The notes: generated from the letters alone by a model not told the origin. A stretch of DNA of 64,000 nucleotides from Shewanella pealeana ATCC 700345 (GCF_000018285.1 NC_009901.1:118501-182500); one strand, 5' to 3'; positions 41,291 through 51,899 are shown, counted from the first letter of the stretch. A program made the numbers and translations.

Positions 41291-43423
41291 ATGAATAATA
41301 AGCGGATTAGACGCAGATTAATTGCCGGTATGGTGATGGGGGCTTCCTTACTGGCCCCACAACTTGCATGGTCTGAACAATATGCGGCTAACTTTAAAGG
41401 CACAGATATCCAAGAGTTTATCAATATTGTTGGTAAAAACTTGAATCGAACTATTATTGTCGACCCAACCGTACGCGGAAAAATCAATGTTCGTAGTTAC
41501 GATCTACTAAACGACGAACAGTATTACCAGTTCTTCCTCAACGTATTACAAGTCTATGGTTATGCTGTTGTCGAGATGGACAACAACATCATAAAGGTAA
41601 TCAAAGATAAAGATGCTAAAACGGCATCAATCCGTGTCGCCGATGATGATGCACCAGGCTTGGGTGACGAGATGGTTACCCGTATCGTCGCACTGTATAA
41701 CACAGAAGCAAAGCAGCTAGCCCCTCTATTACGTCAGCTAAACGATAACGCCGGCGGCGGTAACGTAGTTAACTACGATCCGTCCAATGTTTTGATGATC
41801 TCTGGTCGTGCGGCCGTGGTTAATAAACTGGTAGAGATCGTGCGCCGCGTAGATAAGCAAGGTGATACAGCCGTTGAAGTGGTTAAGCTTGAATATGCCT
41901 CAGCCGGTGAAATCGTTCGTATTATAGATACCTTGTACCGTTCAACGGCTAATCAAGCACAGATGCCTGGCCAAGCACCAAAAGTTGTTGCCGATGAGCG
42001 TACCAACGCTGTGGTGGTAAGTGGTGATGAGAAGAGTCGTGAGCGAGTGGTTAAGCTGATTAAAAACCTAGATGCAGAGCAAGCAAGTACGGGTAACACT
42101 AAGGTCCGCTACCTGCGTTATGCAAAAGCCGAAGATTTAGTCGAGGTGTTAACGGGTTTTGCTGAACAACTTGTCGATGATAAAGGCACCTCACAAGGTG
42201 GCGGCAGCAAGCGTCGAAATGAAATTAATATCATGGCCCACAATGACACCAATGCCTTGGTGATTAGTGCGGAACCAGATCAGATGCGCACCATCGAGAG
42301 CGTGATTAATCAGCTGGATATTCGCCGAGCACAAGTACTGGTTGAAGCGATCATTGTAGAAGTTGGCGAAGGTGATGATGTTGGTTTTGGTGTTCAGTGG
42401 GCAACCGAAGCTGGCGGTGGTACTCAGTTTAATAACCTAGGCCCAACCATTGGTGAAATTGGTGCAGGTGTTTGGCAGGCTCAAGGTGAAGAGGGCTCAA
42501 CAGTCTGTAACGACGGTACTTGTACCGAGAATCCTGACACTCGTGGTGATATTACCTTGCTTGCTCAAGCGCTTGGTAAGGTCAATGGTATGGCGTGGGG
42601 CGTGGCAATGGGCGATTTTGCTGCCTTGATTCAAGCCGTGTCGAGTGATACCAAATCAAATGTTCTTGCTACACCATCTATCACTACGCTTGATAACCAA
42701 GAAGCCTCATTTATCGTAGGTGATGAAGTCCCTATTTTAACCGGTAGTCAAAATTCTAGTAACGGTAACAGCAATCCATTCCAAACGGTTGAGCGTAAGG
42801 AAGTGGGCGTAAAGCTTAAAGTTGTTCCTCAAATTAACGAAGGAAGCTCGGTTAAGCTGACAATCGAGCAGGAAGTTTCAGGTATTAACGGTAAGACTGG
42901 CGTCGATGTAACCTTTGCTACTCGTCGTTTAACCACAACGGTAATGGCTGATTCAGGCCAAATCGTGGTACTCGGTGGTTTGATTAAAGAAGAGGTGCAA
43001 GAGTCAGTACAAAAAGTCCCGTTCTTGGGTGATATCCCGATCATTGGCCACCTATTTAAGTCCTCTTCTAGCGGTAAGAAAAAAACCAACTTGATGGTAT
43101 TTATCAAGCCAACGATTATCCGCGACGGTATGACCATGGAAGGCATCGCAGGACGTAAGTATAATTACTTCCGAGCGCTGCAACTCGAGCAGCAGGAACG
43201 CGGCGTTAACTTAATGCCAAATACCGATGTGCCGATCCTCGAAGAGTGGAATCAAGCTGATTATCTGCCTCCTGAAGTCAACGACGTGCTGAACCGTTAC
43301 AAAGAAGGTAAAGGTTTAGACACAAAGATGCGTGAAACCGATCCGGCGCTAAAGTCTATCTCGAATAGCAAAGATGCCGATAAGCAAGGCACTGATACAG
43401 ATAAAGAAACTTCTGATGAGTGA
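41291..43423 (+). CDS. gspD: Type II secretion secretin GspD
   Basis: A 710-aa outer-membrane secretin forming the exit channel. Signal peptide at residues 1-27 (A-P-Q-L-A-W-S-E), then N0 ([11 protein letters not shown]), N1 to N3 with repeated V-V-S-G and I-I-D-T-L-Y type segments, and the secretin domain with V-P-I-L-T-G-S-Q and [15 protein letters not shown] charged, disordered tail ends the protein and could carry an S-domain for a pilotin, not encoded here. It overlaps gspE by 8 bp. Confidence 0.97.
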   Translation: MNNKRIRRRLIAGMVMGASLLAPQLAWSEQYAANFKGTDIQEFINIVGKNLNRTIIVDPTVRGKINVRSYDLLNDEQYYQFFLNVLQVYGYAVVEMDNNIIKVIKDKDAKTASIRVADDDAPGLGDEMVTRIVALYNTEAKQLAPLLRQLNDNAGGGNVVNYDPSNVLMISGRAAVVNKLVEIVRRVDKQGDTAVEVVKLEYASAGEIVRIIDTLYRSTANQAQMPGQAPKVVADERTNAVVVSGDEKSRERVVKLIKNLDAEQASTGNTKVRYLRYAKAEDLVEVLTGFAEQLVDDKGTSQGGGSKRRNEINIMAHNDTNALVISAEPDQMRTIESVINQLDIRRAQVLVEAIIVEVGEGDDVGFGVQWATEAGGGTQFNNLGPTIGEIGAGVWQAQGEEGSTVCNDGTCTENPDTRGDITLLAQALGKVNGMAWGVAMGDFAALIQAVSSDTKSNVLATPSITTLDNQEASFIVGDEVPILTGSQNSSNGNSNPFQTVERKEVGVKLKVVPQINEGSSVKLTIEQEVSGINGKTGVDVTFATRRLTTTVMADSGQIVVLGGLIKEEVQESVQKVPFLGDIPIIGHLFKSSSSGKKKTNLMVFIKPTIIRDGMTMEGIAGRKYNYFRALQLEQQERGVNLMPNTDVPILEEWNQADYLPPEVNDVLNRYKEGKGLDTKMRETDPALKSISNSKDADKQGTDTDKETSDE

Positions 43424-44987
43424 GAATTCAATTATAGTCGATGAAGAGCTAGTGCAGGTCTCGAATGAGCTTGGACTAGTGTCTGAGGAAGAGGCGGATC
43501 AGCTTTTTCATTCGAATAGCAAAGAGCGTTTGCCCTTTGCTTTTGCCCATAGATTTAAGGTGGCGCTTGCCGCCGACGCTGACGGCGAGTTGTCGCTTTA
43601 CCATACTCAAGGTACACCATTGAGTGCATTGCTTGAGGTACGTCGCTACTGTGGTAAAGAATTGCCCTTGATAACGTTAGAAGACACAGCTTTTGAGGCG
43701 CGTCTTACTCAAGCCTATCAAGCTAACTCTTCTGAAGCGCAGCAGATGATGGAAGATATCGGTAATGAAATGGACCTGTTCACTCTTGCCGAAGAGTTGC
43801 CACAAACAGAAGATCTACTCGAGGGTGACGATGACGCACCGATTATTAAGTTAATCAATGCGCTATTGTCTGAGGCTATTAAGGAAGAAGCGTCAGATAT
43901 TCATATCGAAACCTACGAGAAACAGTTAATTGTGCGTTTCCGTGTCGATGGCATTCTCAAAGAAGTTCTCAAGCCTAATCGTAAACTGTCATCTTTGTTG
44001 GTGTCACGTATCAAGGTTATGGCACGTCTCGATATTGCTGAAAAACGTGTACCACAAGATGGTCGCATTTCGCTGCGTATCGCGGGACGAGCTGTGGATG
44101 TGCGTGTATCGACTATGCCGTCAAGTCATGGCGAGCGTGTGGTGCTACGTCTACTCGATAAAAATGCGGGTAACTTAGACCTAGAGCAGCTAGGTATGAC
44201 CGAAGCGGTTCGTCATCAATTTGATGACTTAATCCGCAGACCACACGGTATTATTTTGGTGACCGGTCCAACCGGTTCGGGTAAGAGTACCACTCTCTAT
44301 GCAGGCCTTACCGAAATTAACTCGAAAGATACCAACATTCTTACCGTCGAAGACCCAATAGAATACGAACTCGAAGGTATTGGTCAGACTCAGGTAAACA
44401 CTAAGGTCGATATGACCTTCGCTCGTGGCCTACGTGCTATTTTGCGTCAAGATCCTGATGTGGTGATGATTGGTGAGATCCGAGATCTTGAGACTGCGCA
44501 AATTGCGGTTCAGGCATCGTTAACTGGCCATATGGTTATCTCAACCCTACATACTAATACGGCATCGGGCGCGATTACTCGTTTACAAGATATGGGCGTA
44601 GAACCTTTCCTCGTGTCTTCCAGTTTACTTGGTGTCCTCGCTCAACGTCTTATCCGTACCTTGTGCCCAAGCTGTAAAGAGTCGCATACCCCGGATAATC
44701 GTGAAAGAGAGCTTCTCGGTATTACCGCTGACGATCCTCGTGTTATTTTCCGCGCGAAGGGTTGTCAGGCTTGTGGTCACAATGGTTATCGTGGCCGTAC
44801 CGGTATTCATGAGTTACTCATAGTCGATGATCATGTGCGTGAACTTATTCACACCGGTCGCGGTGAATTAGCGATTGAAAAGCATATTCGTCAATCTGTT
44901 CCGAGCATTCGTCACGACGGTATGAGTAAAGTGCTTGCGGGGAAAACTACCCTAGAAGAAGTGCTGCGTGTCACTCGAGAGGAGTAA
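43416..44987 (+). CDS. gspE: Type II secretion ATPase GspE
   Basis: A 523-aa cytosolic assembly ATPase. Start M-S-E-N-S-I-I-V overlaps the end of gspD by 8 bp; a longer frame from 43374 lies inside gspD. Walker A is G-P-T-G-S-G-K-S-T (about residue 285), the Asp box L-T-V-E-D-P-I-E-Y and Walker [15 protein letters not shown] follow, and a tetracysteine zinc motif (C-P-S-C ... C-Q-A-C) lies near 423-460. The N-terminal domain would bind GspL. Confidence 0.97.
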   Translation: MSENSIIVDEELVQVSNELGLVSEEEADQLFHSNSKERLPFAFAHRFKVALAADADGELSLYHTQGTPLSALLEVRRYCGKELPLITLEDTAFEARLTQAYQANSSEAQQMMEDIGNEMDLFTLAEELPQTEDLLEGDDDAPIIKLINALLSEAIKEEASDIHIETYEKQLIVRFRVDGILKEVLKPNRKLSSLLVSRIKVMARLDIAEKRVPQDGRISLRIAGRAVDVRVSTMPSSHGERVVLRLLDKNAGNLDLEQLGMTEAVRHQFDDLIRRPHGIILVTGPTGSGKSTTLYAGLTEINSKDTNILTVEDPIEYELEGIGQTQVNTKVDMTFARGLRAILRQDPDVVMIGEIRDLETAQIAVQASLTGHMVISTLHTNTASGAITRLQDMGVEPFLVSSSLLGVLAQRLIRTLCPSCKESHTPDNRERELLGITADDPRVIFRAKGCQACGHNGYRGRTGIHELLIVDDHVRELIHTGRGELAIEKHIRQSVPSIRHDGMSKVLAGKTTLEEVLRVTREE

Positions 44988-44990
44988 GCC

Positions 44991-46214
44991 ATGCCTGCAT
45001 TTGAATACAAAGCATTAGACAAAACGGGTAAGCAGAAAAAAGGTGTTGTCGAAGCGGATACCGCAAGGCATGCACGTACTCAGCTAAGAGAGCAGCGCTT
45101 AATGCCACTGGAGATAACTCCAGTAGTAGAGAAAGAGAGCAAGACTAAGGCCGCAGGTTTTAGCTTTTTAAAGCGTGGTATTTCAACTGCAGAGCTTGCA
45201 CTTATTACCCGTCAGATTGCGACTCTAGTGGCTGCTGGACTCCCTGTTGAAGAGGCATTAAAAGCCGTTGGTCAACAATGCGAGAAGGACCGTTTAGCCA
45301 GTATGGTGATGGCGGTGCGATCTCGGGTGGTTGAAGGTTATAGCCTTGCCGATTCTATGGCAGAGTTTCCACATATATTCGATGAATTGTATCGAGCTAT
45401 GGTGGCATCGGGCGAAAAATCCGGTCACTTAGAAGTGGTACTGAATCGTCTCGCCGATTACACCGAGCGTCGCCAGCAGCTAAAGAGTAAAATGACCCAA
45501 GCTATGATCTATCCTATCGTACTGACAGTTGTCGCCATAGGTGTGATCGCAATTCTGCTTGCCGCCGTAGTGCCGCAAGTGGTGGGGCAGTTTGAGCATA
45601 TGGGGCAGGAGTTACCTTGGACTACTGAACTATTGATCGCCTCATCAGACTTTATCCGTGATTATGGCCTAATTGTTCTGGCTGTTATCGTCGGTTTGTT
45701 CTTTATCGCCAAACGTTTACTCGTTTCACCTAAAAATCGCATGAAATACGACAGCATGTTGCTGCGCCTACCTGTGATCAGCAAGGTGAGTAAAAGCCTT
45801 AATACGGCACGTTTTGCTCGTACATTAAGTATTTTAACGGCCAGCTCTGTACCGCTACTCGATGCAATGCGTATCGCGAGTGATGTACTGATCAACGTTA
45901 AAGTGAAAGCCGCAGTCGAAGATGCAACACTAAGGGTGCGTGAGGGCACAAGTTTGGGAACGGCACTAGCCAACACTAAACTTTTCCCACCTATGATGCT
46001 CTATATGATTACCTCTGGTGAAAAAAGTGGTCAACTTGAGCAGATGCTTGAGCGCGCCGCCGATAACCAAGACCGAGATTTTGAGTCGAATGTGACGATA
46101 GCCTTGGGGGTATTTGAGCCTATGCTAGTTGTTAGTATGGCTGCTGTGGTTCTATTTATTGTTTTAGCGATTCTTCAGCCAATATTAGCGCTGAATAATA
46201 TGATTAGTGGTTAA
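44991..46214 (+). CDS. gspF: Type II secretion inner-membrane platform protein GspF
   Basis: A 407-aa polytopic protein at the centre of the platform. Two related cytosolic GspF domains each begin near L-I-T-R-Q-I-A-T-L-V-A-A-G-L-P-V-E-E-A and F-A-R-T-L-S-I-L-T-A-S-S-V-P-L-L-D, and three membrane helices are at about 170-190, 220-240 and 375-395. It starts 3 bp after gspE and is typical in length. Confidence 0.97.
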   Translation: MPAFEYKALDKTGKQKKGVVEADTARHARTQLREQRLMPLEITPVVEKESKTKAAGFSFLKRGISTAELALITRQIATLVAAGLPVEEALKAVGQQCEKDRLASMVMAVRSRVVEGYSLADSMAEFPHIFDELYRAMVASGEKSGHLEVVLNRLADYTERRQQLKSKMTQAMIYPIVLTVVAIGVIAILLAAVVPQVVGQFEHMGQELPWTTELLIASSDFIRDYGLIVLAVIVGLFFIAKRLLVSPKNRMKYDSMLLRLPVISKVSKSLNTARFARTLSILTASSVPLLDAMRIASDVLINVKVKAAVEDATLRVREGTSLGTALANTKLFPPMMLYMITSGEKSGQLEQMLERAADNQDRDFESNVTIALGVFEPMLVVSMAAVVLFIVLAILQPILALNNMISG

Positions 46215-46277
46215 TACTCACAGTCTGCTACAGAGTCTTGTAGTTAGCGTGGGTGATATAGTTTAAGGAAGTTGTTA

Positions 46278-46712
46278 ATGCAAGCACGTAATAAACAGAA
46301 AGGTTTCACCCTATTAGAAGTCATGGTGGTGATTGTTATTTTAGGTATTTTAGCCTCTATGGTCGTACCTAACTTAATGGGCAACAAAGATAAGGCCGAC
46401 CAGCAAAAAGCGGTTTCAGATATTGTTGCATTAGAGAATGCCTTGGACATGTATAAGCTAGACAACAGTGTTTATCCGACCACTGAGCAGGGCCTCGAGG
46501 CATTAGTACAAAAGCCTACAATTTCTCCAGAGCCGCGTAACTACCGTGCCGATGGTTATGTTAAGCGTCTACCGCAAGATCCATGGCGTAACGATTACCT
46601 GCTATTGAGTCCAGGTGAAAACGGTAAATTAGATATCTTCAGCTCAGGCCCAGACGGTCAGGCAGGTACTGAAGATGATATCGGAAACTGGAACCTACAG
46701 AATTTCCAATAA
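46278..46712 (+). CDS. gspG: Type II secretion major pseudopilin GspG
   Basis: A 144-aa prepilin. The leader M-Q-A-R-N-K-Q-K-G ends in the glycine cut by the prepilin peptidase, then F-T-L-L-E-V-M-V-V-I with the conserved Glu at +5. The globular domain has Y-P-T-T-E-Q-G-L-E-A-L-V and a C-terminal calcium-binding region (S-G-P-D-G-Q-A-G-T-E-D-D-I). ATG at 46278 is taken over a TTG two codons earlier, with AAGGAAG upstream. Confidence 0.97.
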   Translation: MQARNKQKGFTLLEVMVVIVILGILASMVVPNLMGNKDKADQQKAVSDIVALENALDMYKLDNSVYPTTEQGLEALVQKPTISPEPRNYRADGYVKRLPQDPWRNDYLLLSPGENGKLDIFSSGPDGQAGTEDDIGNWNLQNFQ

Positions 46713-46713
46713 T

Positions 46714-47307
46714 ATGAGCTTGCTGCGATTGAACTTAGCACGCCAAACGGGCTTCACCTTAATGGAGGTGTTGCTCGTTGTTTTGCTTATGGGCTTGGCC
46801 GCAACTGCTGTCACCCTTGGCATGGGCGGGGCGAGTAAAGAAAAGGCGCTAGAACGCACCGCGCAGCAGTTCATGATGTCTACCGAAATGGTGCTAGATG
46901 AAACGGTTCTAAGCGGCCATTTCGTGGGCATAGTGATCGAAGACAATAGCTATAAATACGTTTATTACGATGAGGGTAAGTGGAAGCCTTTAGAGCAAGA
47001 TAGATTGCTCGCTGAGCGTCAGATGGAACCTGGTGTTGAGATGGTGCTGGTGCTCGATGGTTTACCTTTAGTTCAAGATGACGAAGAACAAGATTCTTGG
47101 TTTGATGAGCCCCTTATTGAAAAATCCGCCGACGAAAAGAAGAAGTTTCCTGAGCCGCAGATCATGTTATTCCCGAGTGGTGAGATGAGTGCGTTTGAGC
47201 TGTCTTTCGTTAGCGAAGATGAAACGAAGCAAGATATCGAAGTTGTGGTATTCGGTGATGCCTTGGGTCGCTTACGTATGGGTTTCGAAGATGAAGAAGT
47301 CTTATGA
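46714..47307 (+). CDS. gspH: Type II secretion minor pseudopilin GspH
   Basis: A 197-aa minor prepilin. Leader M-S-L-L-R-L-N-L-A-R-Q-T-G, then F-T-L-M-E-V-L-L-V with Glu at +5. ATG at 46714 sits one base after the gspG stop, and the longer frame from 46675 lies within gspG and is rejected. The soluble domain contains an acidic stretch in the middle (D-D-E-E-Q-D-S-W). It overlaps gspI by 4 bp. Confidence 0.94.
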   Translation: MSLLRLNLARQTGFTLMEVLLVVLLMGLAATAVTLGMGGASKEKALERTAQQFMMSTEMVLDETVLSGHFVGIVIEDNSYKYVYYDEGKWKPLEQDRLLAERQMEPGVEMVLVLDGLPLVQDDEEQDSWFDEPLIEKSADEKKKFPEPQIMLFPSGEMSAFELSFVSEDETKQDIEVVVFGDALGRLRMGFEDEEVL

Positions 47308-47681
47308 GCAGGCGAACTGATCAAACAGGTATGACGCTGCTAGAAGTGATTGTTGCCTTGGCGGTATTTTCTATCGCCGCAGTTTCTATCACTAAGAGCT
47401 TAGGCGAGCAGATGGCCAACATGCCCATTTTAGAAGAGCGCACCATGGCACAATGGGTCGCTCATAACAAGATGGTTGATGCGCGTTTAGAGCCTAAGTT
47501 TCCAGATATTGGTCGTAAAGATGGCCAAACGGAGCTCGCCAATAAAGATTGGTATTGGCGTAAAGAGGTCATTAAAACGACCGATGATAATTTTAGAATG
47601 ATCCGTATAAGTGTTAGTGATGATGAACGCTTTGCTCGGGTCATTGCTGAGGTGAGCAGCTATGTGCTTAAGGCTGACTAA
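47304..47681 (+). CDS. gspI: Type II secretion minor pseudopilin GspI
   Basis: A 125-aa minor prepilin with leader M-S-R-R-T-D-Q-T-G, then M-T-L-L-E-V-I-V-A-L-A-V-F with Glu at +5. The A-Q-W-V-A-H-N-K segment is typical of GspI. ATGA overlap with gspH. It initiates the pseudopilus tip with GspJ and GspK. The next gene overlaps it by 20 bp. Confidence 0.95.
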   Translation: MSRRTDQTGMTLLEVIVALAVFSIAAVSITKSLGEQMANMPILEERTMAQWVAHNKMVDARLEPKFPDIGRKDGQTELANKDWYWRKEVIKTTDDNFRMIRISVSDDERFARVIAEVSSYVLKAD

Positions 47682-48387
47682 ATCTCAGCGTGGCTTCACG
47701 CTACTAGAGATGCTGATCGCCATCGCCATTTTTGCCATGCTAGGTTTAGCGGCGAATACCGTGTTGAGCACAGTGATGAAAAACGACACCGCGACCCGAG
47801 ATTTTGCCGCTAAGCTAAAGGCGATGCAGCAAGGTTTTGGAGTGATTGAGCGTGACTTAAACCAGATGGTCGCACGCACGCCTAGGTTATTAGAGGGCGG
47901 TAGAGCCACGACGGTTTTTCAGACGGGTAGCAATATGCTCGATTCGGAGTCTGAATCCTTAGTCTTTTTTCGCTTAGGTTGGCTAAATCCAGACGGACTC
48001 TTGCCAAGAGGCAGTTTGCAGTCGGTTGCCTATGTGGTGATGGAAGGGCAGTTGCAGCGTTGGTATTACCCTTATCCTGAACCGGAAATTGGTGCAGAGC
48101 CAATTAAAACTGTGATTATGGAGAAGGTGCTTTCAGTGGAATACGCCTTTTTTACCGATGACAAATGGGAGCGTCAAACTGATGCAACTAAGTTACCCAA
48201 GGCGATTGCGATAGAAATTGAGTTTGAAGATATTGGTAAGGTGCAACGTAAATTCCTAGTGCCTAAGGGCGCGCTTGCTGGCAGTAACGATGATACCAAT
48301 AGTGGTGGCGGAGACGAAGAGTCTATACCGGATGGAGACCGTAACAGCGGCAACGGTAGCGACACCGGAAAAGGGCATGGTGAATAA
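47662..48387 (+). CDS. gspJ: Type II secretion minor pseudopilin GspJ
   Basis: A 241-aa minor prepilin with leader ending S-Q-R-G, then F-T-L-L-E-M-L-I-A-I with Glu at +5. The conserved R-D-L-N-Q-M-V-A-R-T and F-F-R-L-G-W regions are present. After the normal C-terminus (about residue 203) it carries a tail of some 38 residues rich in Gly, Ser, Asp and Asn, without clear family match. It overlaps gspI by 20 bp and gspK by one base (TAATG). Confidence 0.94.
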   Translation: MCLRLTKSQRGFTLLEMLIAIAIFAMLGLAANTVLSTVMKNDTATRDFAAKLKAMQQGFGVIERDLNQMVARTPRLLEGGRATTVFQTGSNMLDSESESLVFFRLGWLNPDGLLPRGSLQSVAYVVMEGQLQRWYYPYPEPEIGAEPIKTVIMEKVLSVEYAFFTDDKWERQTDATKLPKAIAIEIEFEDIGKVQRKFLVPKGALAGSNDDTNSGGGDEESIPDGDRNSGNGSDTGKGHGE

Positions 48388-49367
48388 TGCCTTCTAAACA
48401 ACGTGGTGTAGCCCTTATTGTGGTGCTATTGATTGTGGCTATGGTAGCCATTATTGCGACCAATATTACCTCGCGTAATCAATTATCAGTTAGACGCACC
48501 CTAAATATGGCGCAGTATGATCAGGCCTTTTGGTATGCGATTTCGGGAGAAGAGATCGCTAAGAAGGTGCTCAAGCAAGATCTAGAAGATTCGGATACGG
48601 TTCATCTACAGCAATACTGGGCACTTGCCGATGTAATATTCCCGGCAGAAAAAGGGGAGATAGCAGGAAAAATTAGCGATATGCGCGCCTGTTTTAACGT
48701 GAATTCGTTATCGGCGCCTAACGAAAAAGTTGAAAACGGTCAGCCTAAACTGCCCTTGCCAGCGGTGCAATTCAAGGGATTGTTAGTCGCATTGGGAATG
48801 GATGATTTCGCCGCCGAGCGCTTAGCGCAGACAGCTAAAGATTATATCGATGAAGATCAGACGGCAGGTCCTTATGGTGCCGAAGATGCGGAGTATGAGT
48901 CGCGTAATGTACCGTATCGAGCGGCTAATACGCTCATGAGTCATAAGAGTGAGCTGCGGGCCGTGATGGGCTTTACTCAAGATATTTACTTGAAATTGGC
49001 GCCCTACGTCTGTGCGATCCCAGGCAATACCACCCAAGTATTGAATGTGAATACCGTAACTGTGGAGCAAGCAGCGTTAATTGCCGGTATGTTCGATAAC
49101 AAGATTTCTGTTGGTGAAGCTGAAAGCATCATCAATCAGCGACCATTAGATGGATATGACAAGATTGATGAGTTTTGGGAAAATTCATCAATTGCTAGCC
49201 TCGCGAGTGATGCAAAACTAAAGTCGAGTTTCGGTGTTAGCAGTAAGTACTTCTTACTCGAAGCCGGAGCTAAGGTCGATACGGCGGTATTTAGATTAGA
49301 AAGCGTTCTGTACGGCGATAGTAAAAAATTAGAAGTGTTATCTCGCCAGTTTGGTGGGCAAAAATAA
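48387..49367 (+). CDS. gspK: Type II secretion minor pseudopilin GspK
   Basis: A 326-aa tip pseudopilin, the largest of the set. The prepilin site Q-R-G is followed by V-A-L-I-V-V-L-L-I-V without Glu at +5, as is usual for GspK. An inserted helical domain and calcium-site region follow (D-Y-I-D-E-D-Q, Y-R-A-A-N), and the helix-hairpin-helix-like N-V-N-T-V-T-V-E-Q-A segment lies towards the C-terminus. Confidence 0.95.
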   Translation: MPSKQRGVALIVVLLIVAMVAIIATNITSRNQLSVRRTLNMAQYDQAFWYAISGEEIAKKVLKQDLEDSDTVHLQQYWALADVIFPAEKGEIAGKISDMRACFNVNSLSAPNEKVENGQPKLPLPAVQFKGLLVALGMDDFAAERLAQTAKDYIDEDQTAGPYGAEDAEYESRNVPYRAANTLMSHKSELRAVMGFTQDIYLKLAPYVCAIPGNTTQVLNVNTVTVEQAALIAGMFDNKISVGEAESIINQRPLDGYDKIDEFWENSSIASLASDAKLKSSFGVSSKYFLLEAGAKVDTAVFRLESVLYGDSKKLEVLSRQFGGQK

Positions 49368-49411
49368 CAACAGTCCTTTAATGAGTTGAAGAGACTTGTG
49401 GAGATAAATCA

Positions 49412-50605
49412 GTGAGTGAAAGACTATTCATCCGCTTAGGTCAGACAGCCGAGCAGCCATGCTCTTGGCTAGTATGGTCTGAGCAGGAGCAAGAAATTAT
49501 AGGTTCTGGTGAGCTAAGCGATGCCAGTGCTCTATCGACTCTTACTGAAAGAGCGGGTAATCGCGCGGTTGACGTTTTAGTACCTGCTTCCAGCATTACA
49601 TTAACCCATGTTGAGCTACCAGAGAAAAGCCAGCGGCAGGCCGTTAAGGCTTTACCTTTTATGCTGGAAGAGAACCTAGCTCAAAACGTAGATGAATTGC
49701 ATTTTGTTACAGGGCCTCGCAATGGCGAGCAGCTAAGTATTGCCGTGGTGGCTCATGAACAGATGCAAGCTTGGATCGAATGGCTTAACGATGCCGGCCT
49801 TAAAGCAAAATGTATCGTACCAGACTGTTTGGCACTGCCATTGGCCGAGTGCGACTGGGCTGCAATGAGTTTTGGCAAAGAGATTTTGCTGCGTACAGGC
49901 GAAGGTAGCGGTGTGAGTCTGACTCAGAGCTGGATGGATGTGGTGCTGCCACAGCTGTTAGCGACTGCAGACCATGATAATACTACGGTTGCGGCATATA
50001 CCGATCTACAAGTGAGCGGGGCGGAAGTGAAATCTCAGCCACTAGACCTGCCTATGCTAGTGCTAGCAAAAGGTATACTCAATGCGCCAATGAACCTACT
50101 TTCTGGGGTTTATAAACCGAAGAAAGAGTATGGTAAGCATCTTGTTTTATGGCGTAATACGGCTATCGCATTCGGGATTGTGATCCTACTAGCCCTAGTG
50201 AACAAAGGACTTAATATTCATCAGATGAATAGCGATGCGGATAGGTTACAGGCGCAAAGCGAGCAGATCTATAAGCAGGTTGTTCCTGGGAGTTCACGAG
50301 TGGTGAACTTACGCTCTCAGATGGAAAGCTATGTTCGAACACTTCAAGGCGGCGGTAGTGGCAGCGAGTTTTTTGTCATGCTTAGTGGTATGCAAGAGGC
50401 TTTTGCTCAAGTGCCTGCACTTAAGCCAACCACCTTGCGCTTTGATAGTAATCGTAACGAAATTCGTATGCAGGTTACTGCTAAGAATTATGAGCAGATA
50501 GAAAAGTTTAAAGAGATCATTGCGCGTTCTTACAAGCTCGATGGTGGTGCGATGAATAGTGGTGAGTCTCAAGTCACCAGCACCTTAACCATAAGGAGCA
50601 AATAA
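49412..50605 (+). CDS. gspL: Type II secretion assembly protein GspL
   Basis: A 397-aa bitopic protein coupling the ATPase GspE to the platform. The cytosolic actin-like part (residues 1-240) contains V-L-V-P-A-S-S-I-T-L-T-H-V and A-L-P-F-M-L-E-E-N-L-A. One helix is at about 247-267 (A-I-A-F-G-I-V-I-L-L-A-L-V), followed by a ferredoxin-like periplasmic domain. The start codon is GTG at 49412. It is 1 bp from gspM. Confidence 0.94.
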   Translation: MSERLFIRLGQTAEQPCSWLVWSEQEQEIIGSGELSDASALSTLTERAGNRAVDVLVPASSITLTHVELPEKSQRQAVKALPFMLEENLAQNVDELHFVTGPRNGEQLSIAVVAHEQMQAWIEWLNDAGLKAKCIVPDCLALPLAECDWAAMSFGKEILLRTGEGSGVSLTQSWMDVVLPQLLATADHDNTTVAAYTDLQVSGAEVKSQPLDLPMLVLAKGILNAPMNLLSGVYKPKKEYGKHLVLWRNTAIAFGIVILLALVNKGLNIHQMNSDADRLQAQSEQIYKQVVPGSSRVVNLRSQMESYVRTLQGGGSGSEFFVMLSGMQEAFAQVPALKPTTLRFDSNRNEIRMQVTAKNYEQIEKFKEIIARSYKLDGGAMNSGESQVTSTLTIRSK

Positions 50606-50606
50606 G

Positions 50607-51083
50607 ATGGAAAACTTTAAAGCTTGGTGGGGTGGATTGGTTCTTCGTGAGCAGCAGATGGTTGCGGCTTGTGGTGTGGTGTTAGTGATAGGCATTTTGT
50701 ATTGGGGCGTTTGGACGCCAATAGCCAATGCGGAAGATGAAGCTCAGCGTAGACTCGAGGGTCAACAAAGTACCCTTAATTACGTTAAGCAAACCGCGAA
50801 TCGTATTGCTGGTTTGAAACAAAGTGGTGGTAGTAACGCTTTTAGGGGCAGTTTGAGTGCCGCGGTTAACCAAACGGCGGGTGCGTTTGGCTTAACTATC
50901 ACGCGTATGCAGCCACAAGGTAATAAGATCCAAGTGTGGATGGATGAAGTCCCTTTCGATACGTTATTGAATTATTTAAACGAATTGGTGCAGAACAAGG
51001 GCTTGTCATTAGAAAGCTTAGACTTAGCAGAGTCTGATACTCCAGGCTATGTTAATGTTCGTCGTATTCAGCTGTCCAAGTAA
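50607..51083 (+). CDS. gspM: Type II secretion assembly protein GspM
   Basis: A 158-aa single-span inner-membrane protein that stabilises GspL. The N-terminal W-W-G-G-L-V-L-R-E-Q-Q-M and membrane helix at about 19-37 are typical, with a coiled stretch and a ferredoxin-like periplasmic domain ending in V-N-V-R-R-I-Q-L. It follows gspL by 1 bp with GGAG ahead. Confidence 0.94.
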   Translation: MENFKAWWGGLVLREQQMVAACGVVLVIGILYWGVWTPIANAEDEAQRRLEGQQSTLNYVKQTANRIAGLKQSGGSNAFRGSLSAAVNQTAGAFGLTITRMQPQGNKIQVWMDEVPFDTLLNYLNELVQNKGLSLESLDLAESDTPGYVNVRRIQLSK

Positions 51084-51092
51084 GGTGTTGTA

Positions 51093-51851
51093 GTGAAATT
51101 AGCAAAGATGATTGCGTTAGGCTTTTTAGTCTACTTGGTATTTTTAGTGGTGCAGTTTCCGGCCAATTTCGCAGTTAAGCTGGCGCCTTTACCAAACAAT
51201 GTCGCCATTAGTGGTGTGTCAGGCACGATTTGGGCGGGTAAGATCGATATGCTCAGCGTGCAAAAGCGCCAAGTGGAAATGATAACTTGGGATTTGAATG
51301 TCTGGTCTTTATTGACTGGCACAGTTAAGGCCGATGTGGTGATCGGTAATCGGGCTAGTGCGGTAAACGGTAAAGGAACTGTCGCTTATTCGTTTAGTGG
51401 ATTAGACGTTTCAGGCTTAAGGTTTGAAGCGCCGAGCAGCTTCTTATTAGGGCGCACTAACTTACCCTTTAGAACCAAAGTTAATGGTGACTTAAGCGTG
51501 TTGGTAGATAACTTTGAGCAGGGCATGCCTTGGTGTGAACAGTTATCTGGTAAGTTATTTTTGAATCAAGTGAATGTTACTAACCAGTTTGGTAAGTACC
51601 CACTTGGCGATATTGCGCTTGGACTCGCCTGTCTTGATGGCAAAGTTGAATTGACCACAGACGAAAAGCTTAATGGACTTGGCCTCGATGGCAATATCGT
51701 ATTAGCCGATAACAAGATGATACAGGTGAACGCCAAGATCCGTGAAGTGAACACTCAGCCAGATGACTTGAAGAAGGCGTTATCATTCTTAGGTAAGAAA
51801 GATAGCCAAGGTTATTACCCGATAACCTATCAAGGACGTTTACCTATCTAG
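51093..51851 (+). CDS. gspN: Type II secretion protein GspN
   Basis: A 252-aa inner-membrane-anchored protein with a signal anchor at about residues 7-25 and a periplasmic domain. P-N-N-V-A-I-S-G-V-S-G-T-I-W-A-G is the family hallmark. The start is GTG. GspN is present in a subset of T2SS operons and is often dispensable. It ends the operon; gspO (prepilin peptidase) and a GspS pilotin are not in the window. Confidence 0.93.
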   Translation: MKLAKMIALGFLVYLVFLVVQFPANFAVKLAPLPNNVAISGVSGTIWAGKIDMLSVQKRQVEMITWDLNVWSLLTGTVKADVVIGNRASAVNGKGTVAYSFSGLDVSGLRFEAPSSFLLGRTNLPFRTKVNGDLSVLVDNFEQGMPWCEQLSGKLFLNQVNVTNQFGKYPLGDIALGLACLDGKVELTTDEKLNGLGLDGNIVLADNKMIQVNAKIREVNTQPDDLKKALSFLGKKDSQGYYPITYQGRLPI

Positions 51852-51870
51852 TAAGCTCAGTTTGGATACT

Positions 51871-51899
51871 TTAAAGGCGCCTAAACAGCGCCTTTTTTG
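51871..51899. terminator. Intrinsic terminator after gspN
   Basis: AAAGGCGC-CTAAACA-GCGCCTTT followed by TTTGT; it sits 20 nt after the gspN stop and faces the convergent yrfG gene, for which it may act weakly as well. Confidence 0.88.

Noticed and set aside
46675..48103. Minus-strand ORFs in the gsp pseudopilin genes
   Set aside because: Shadows of a complete, correctly ordered operon.
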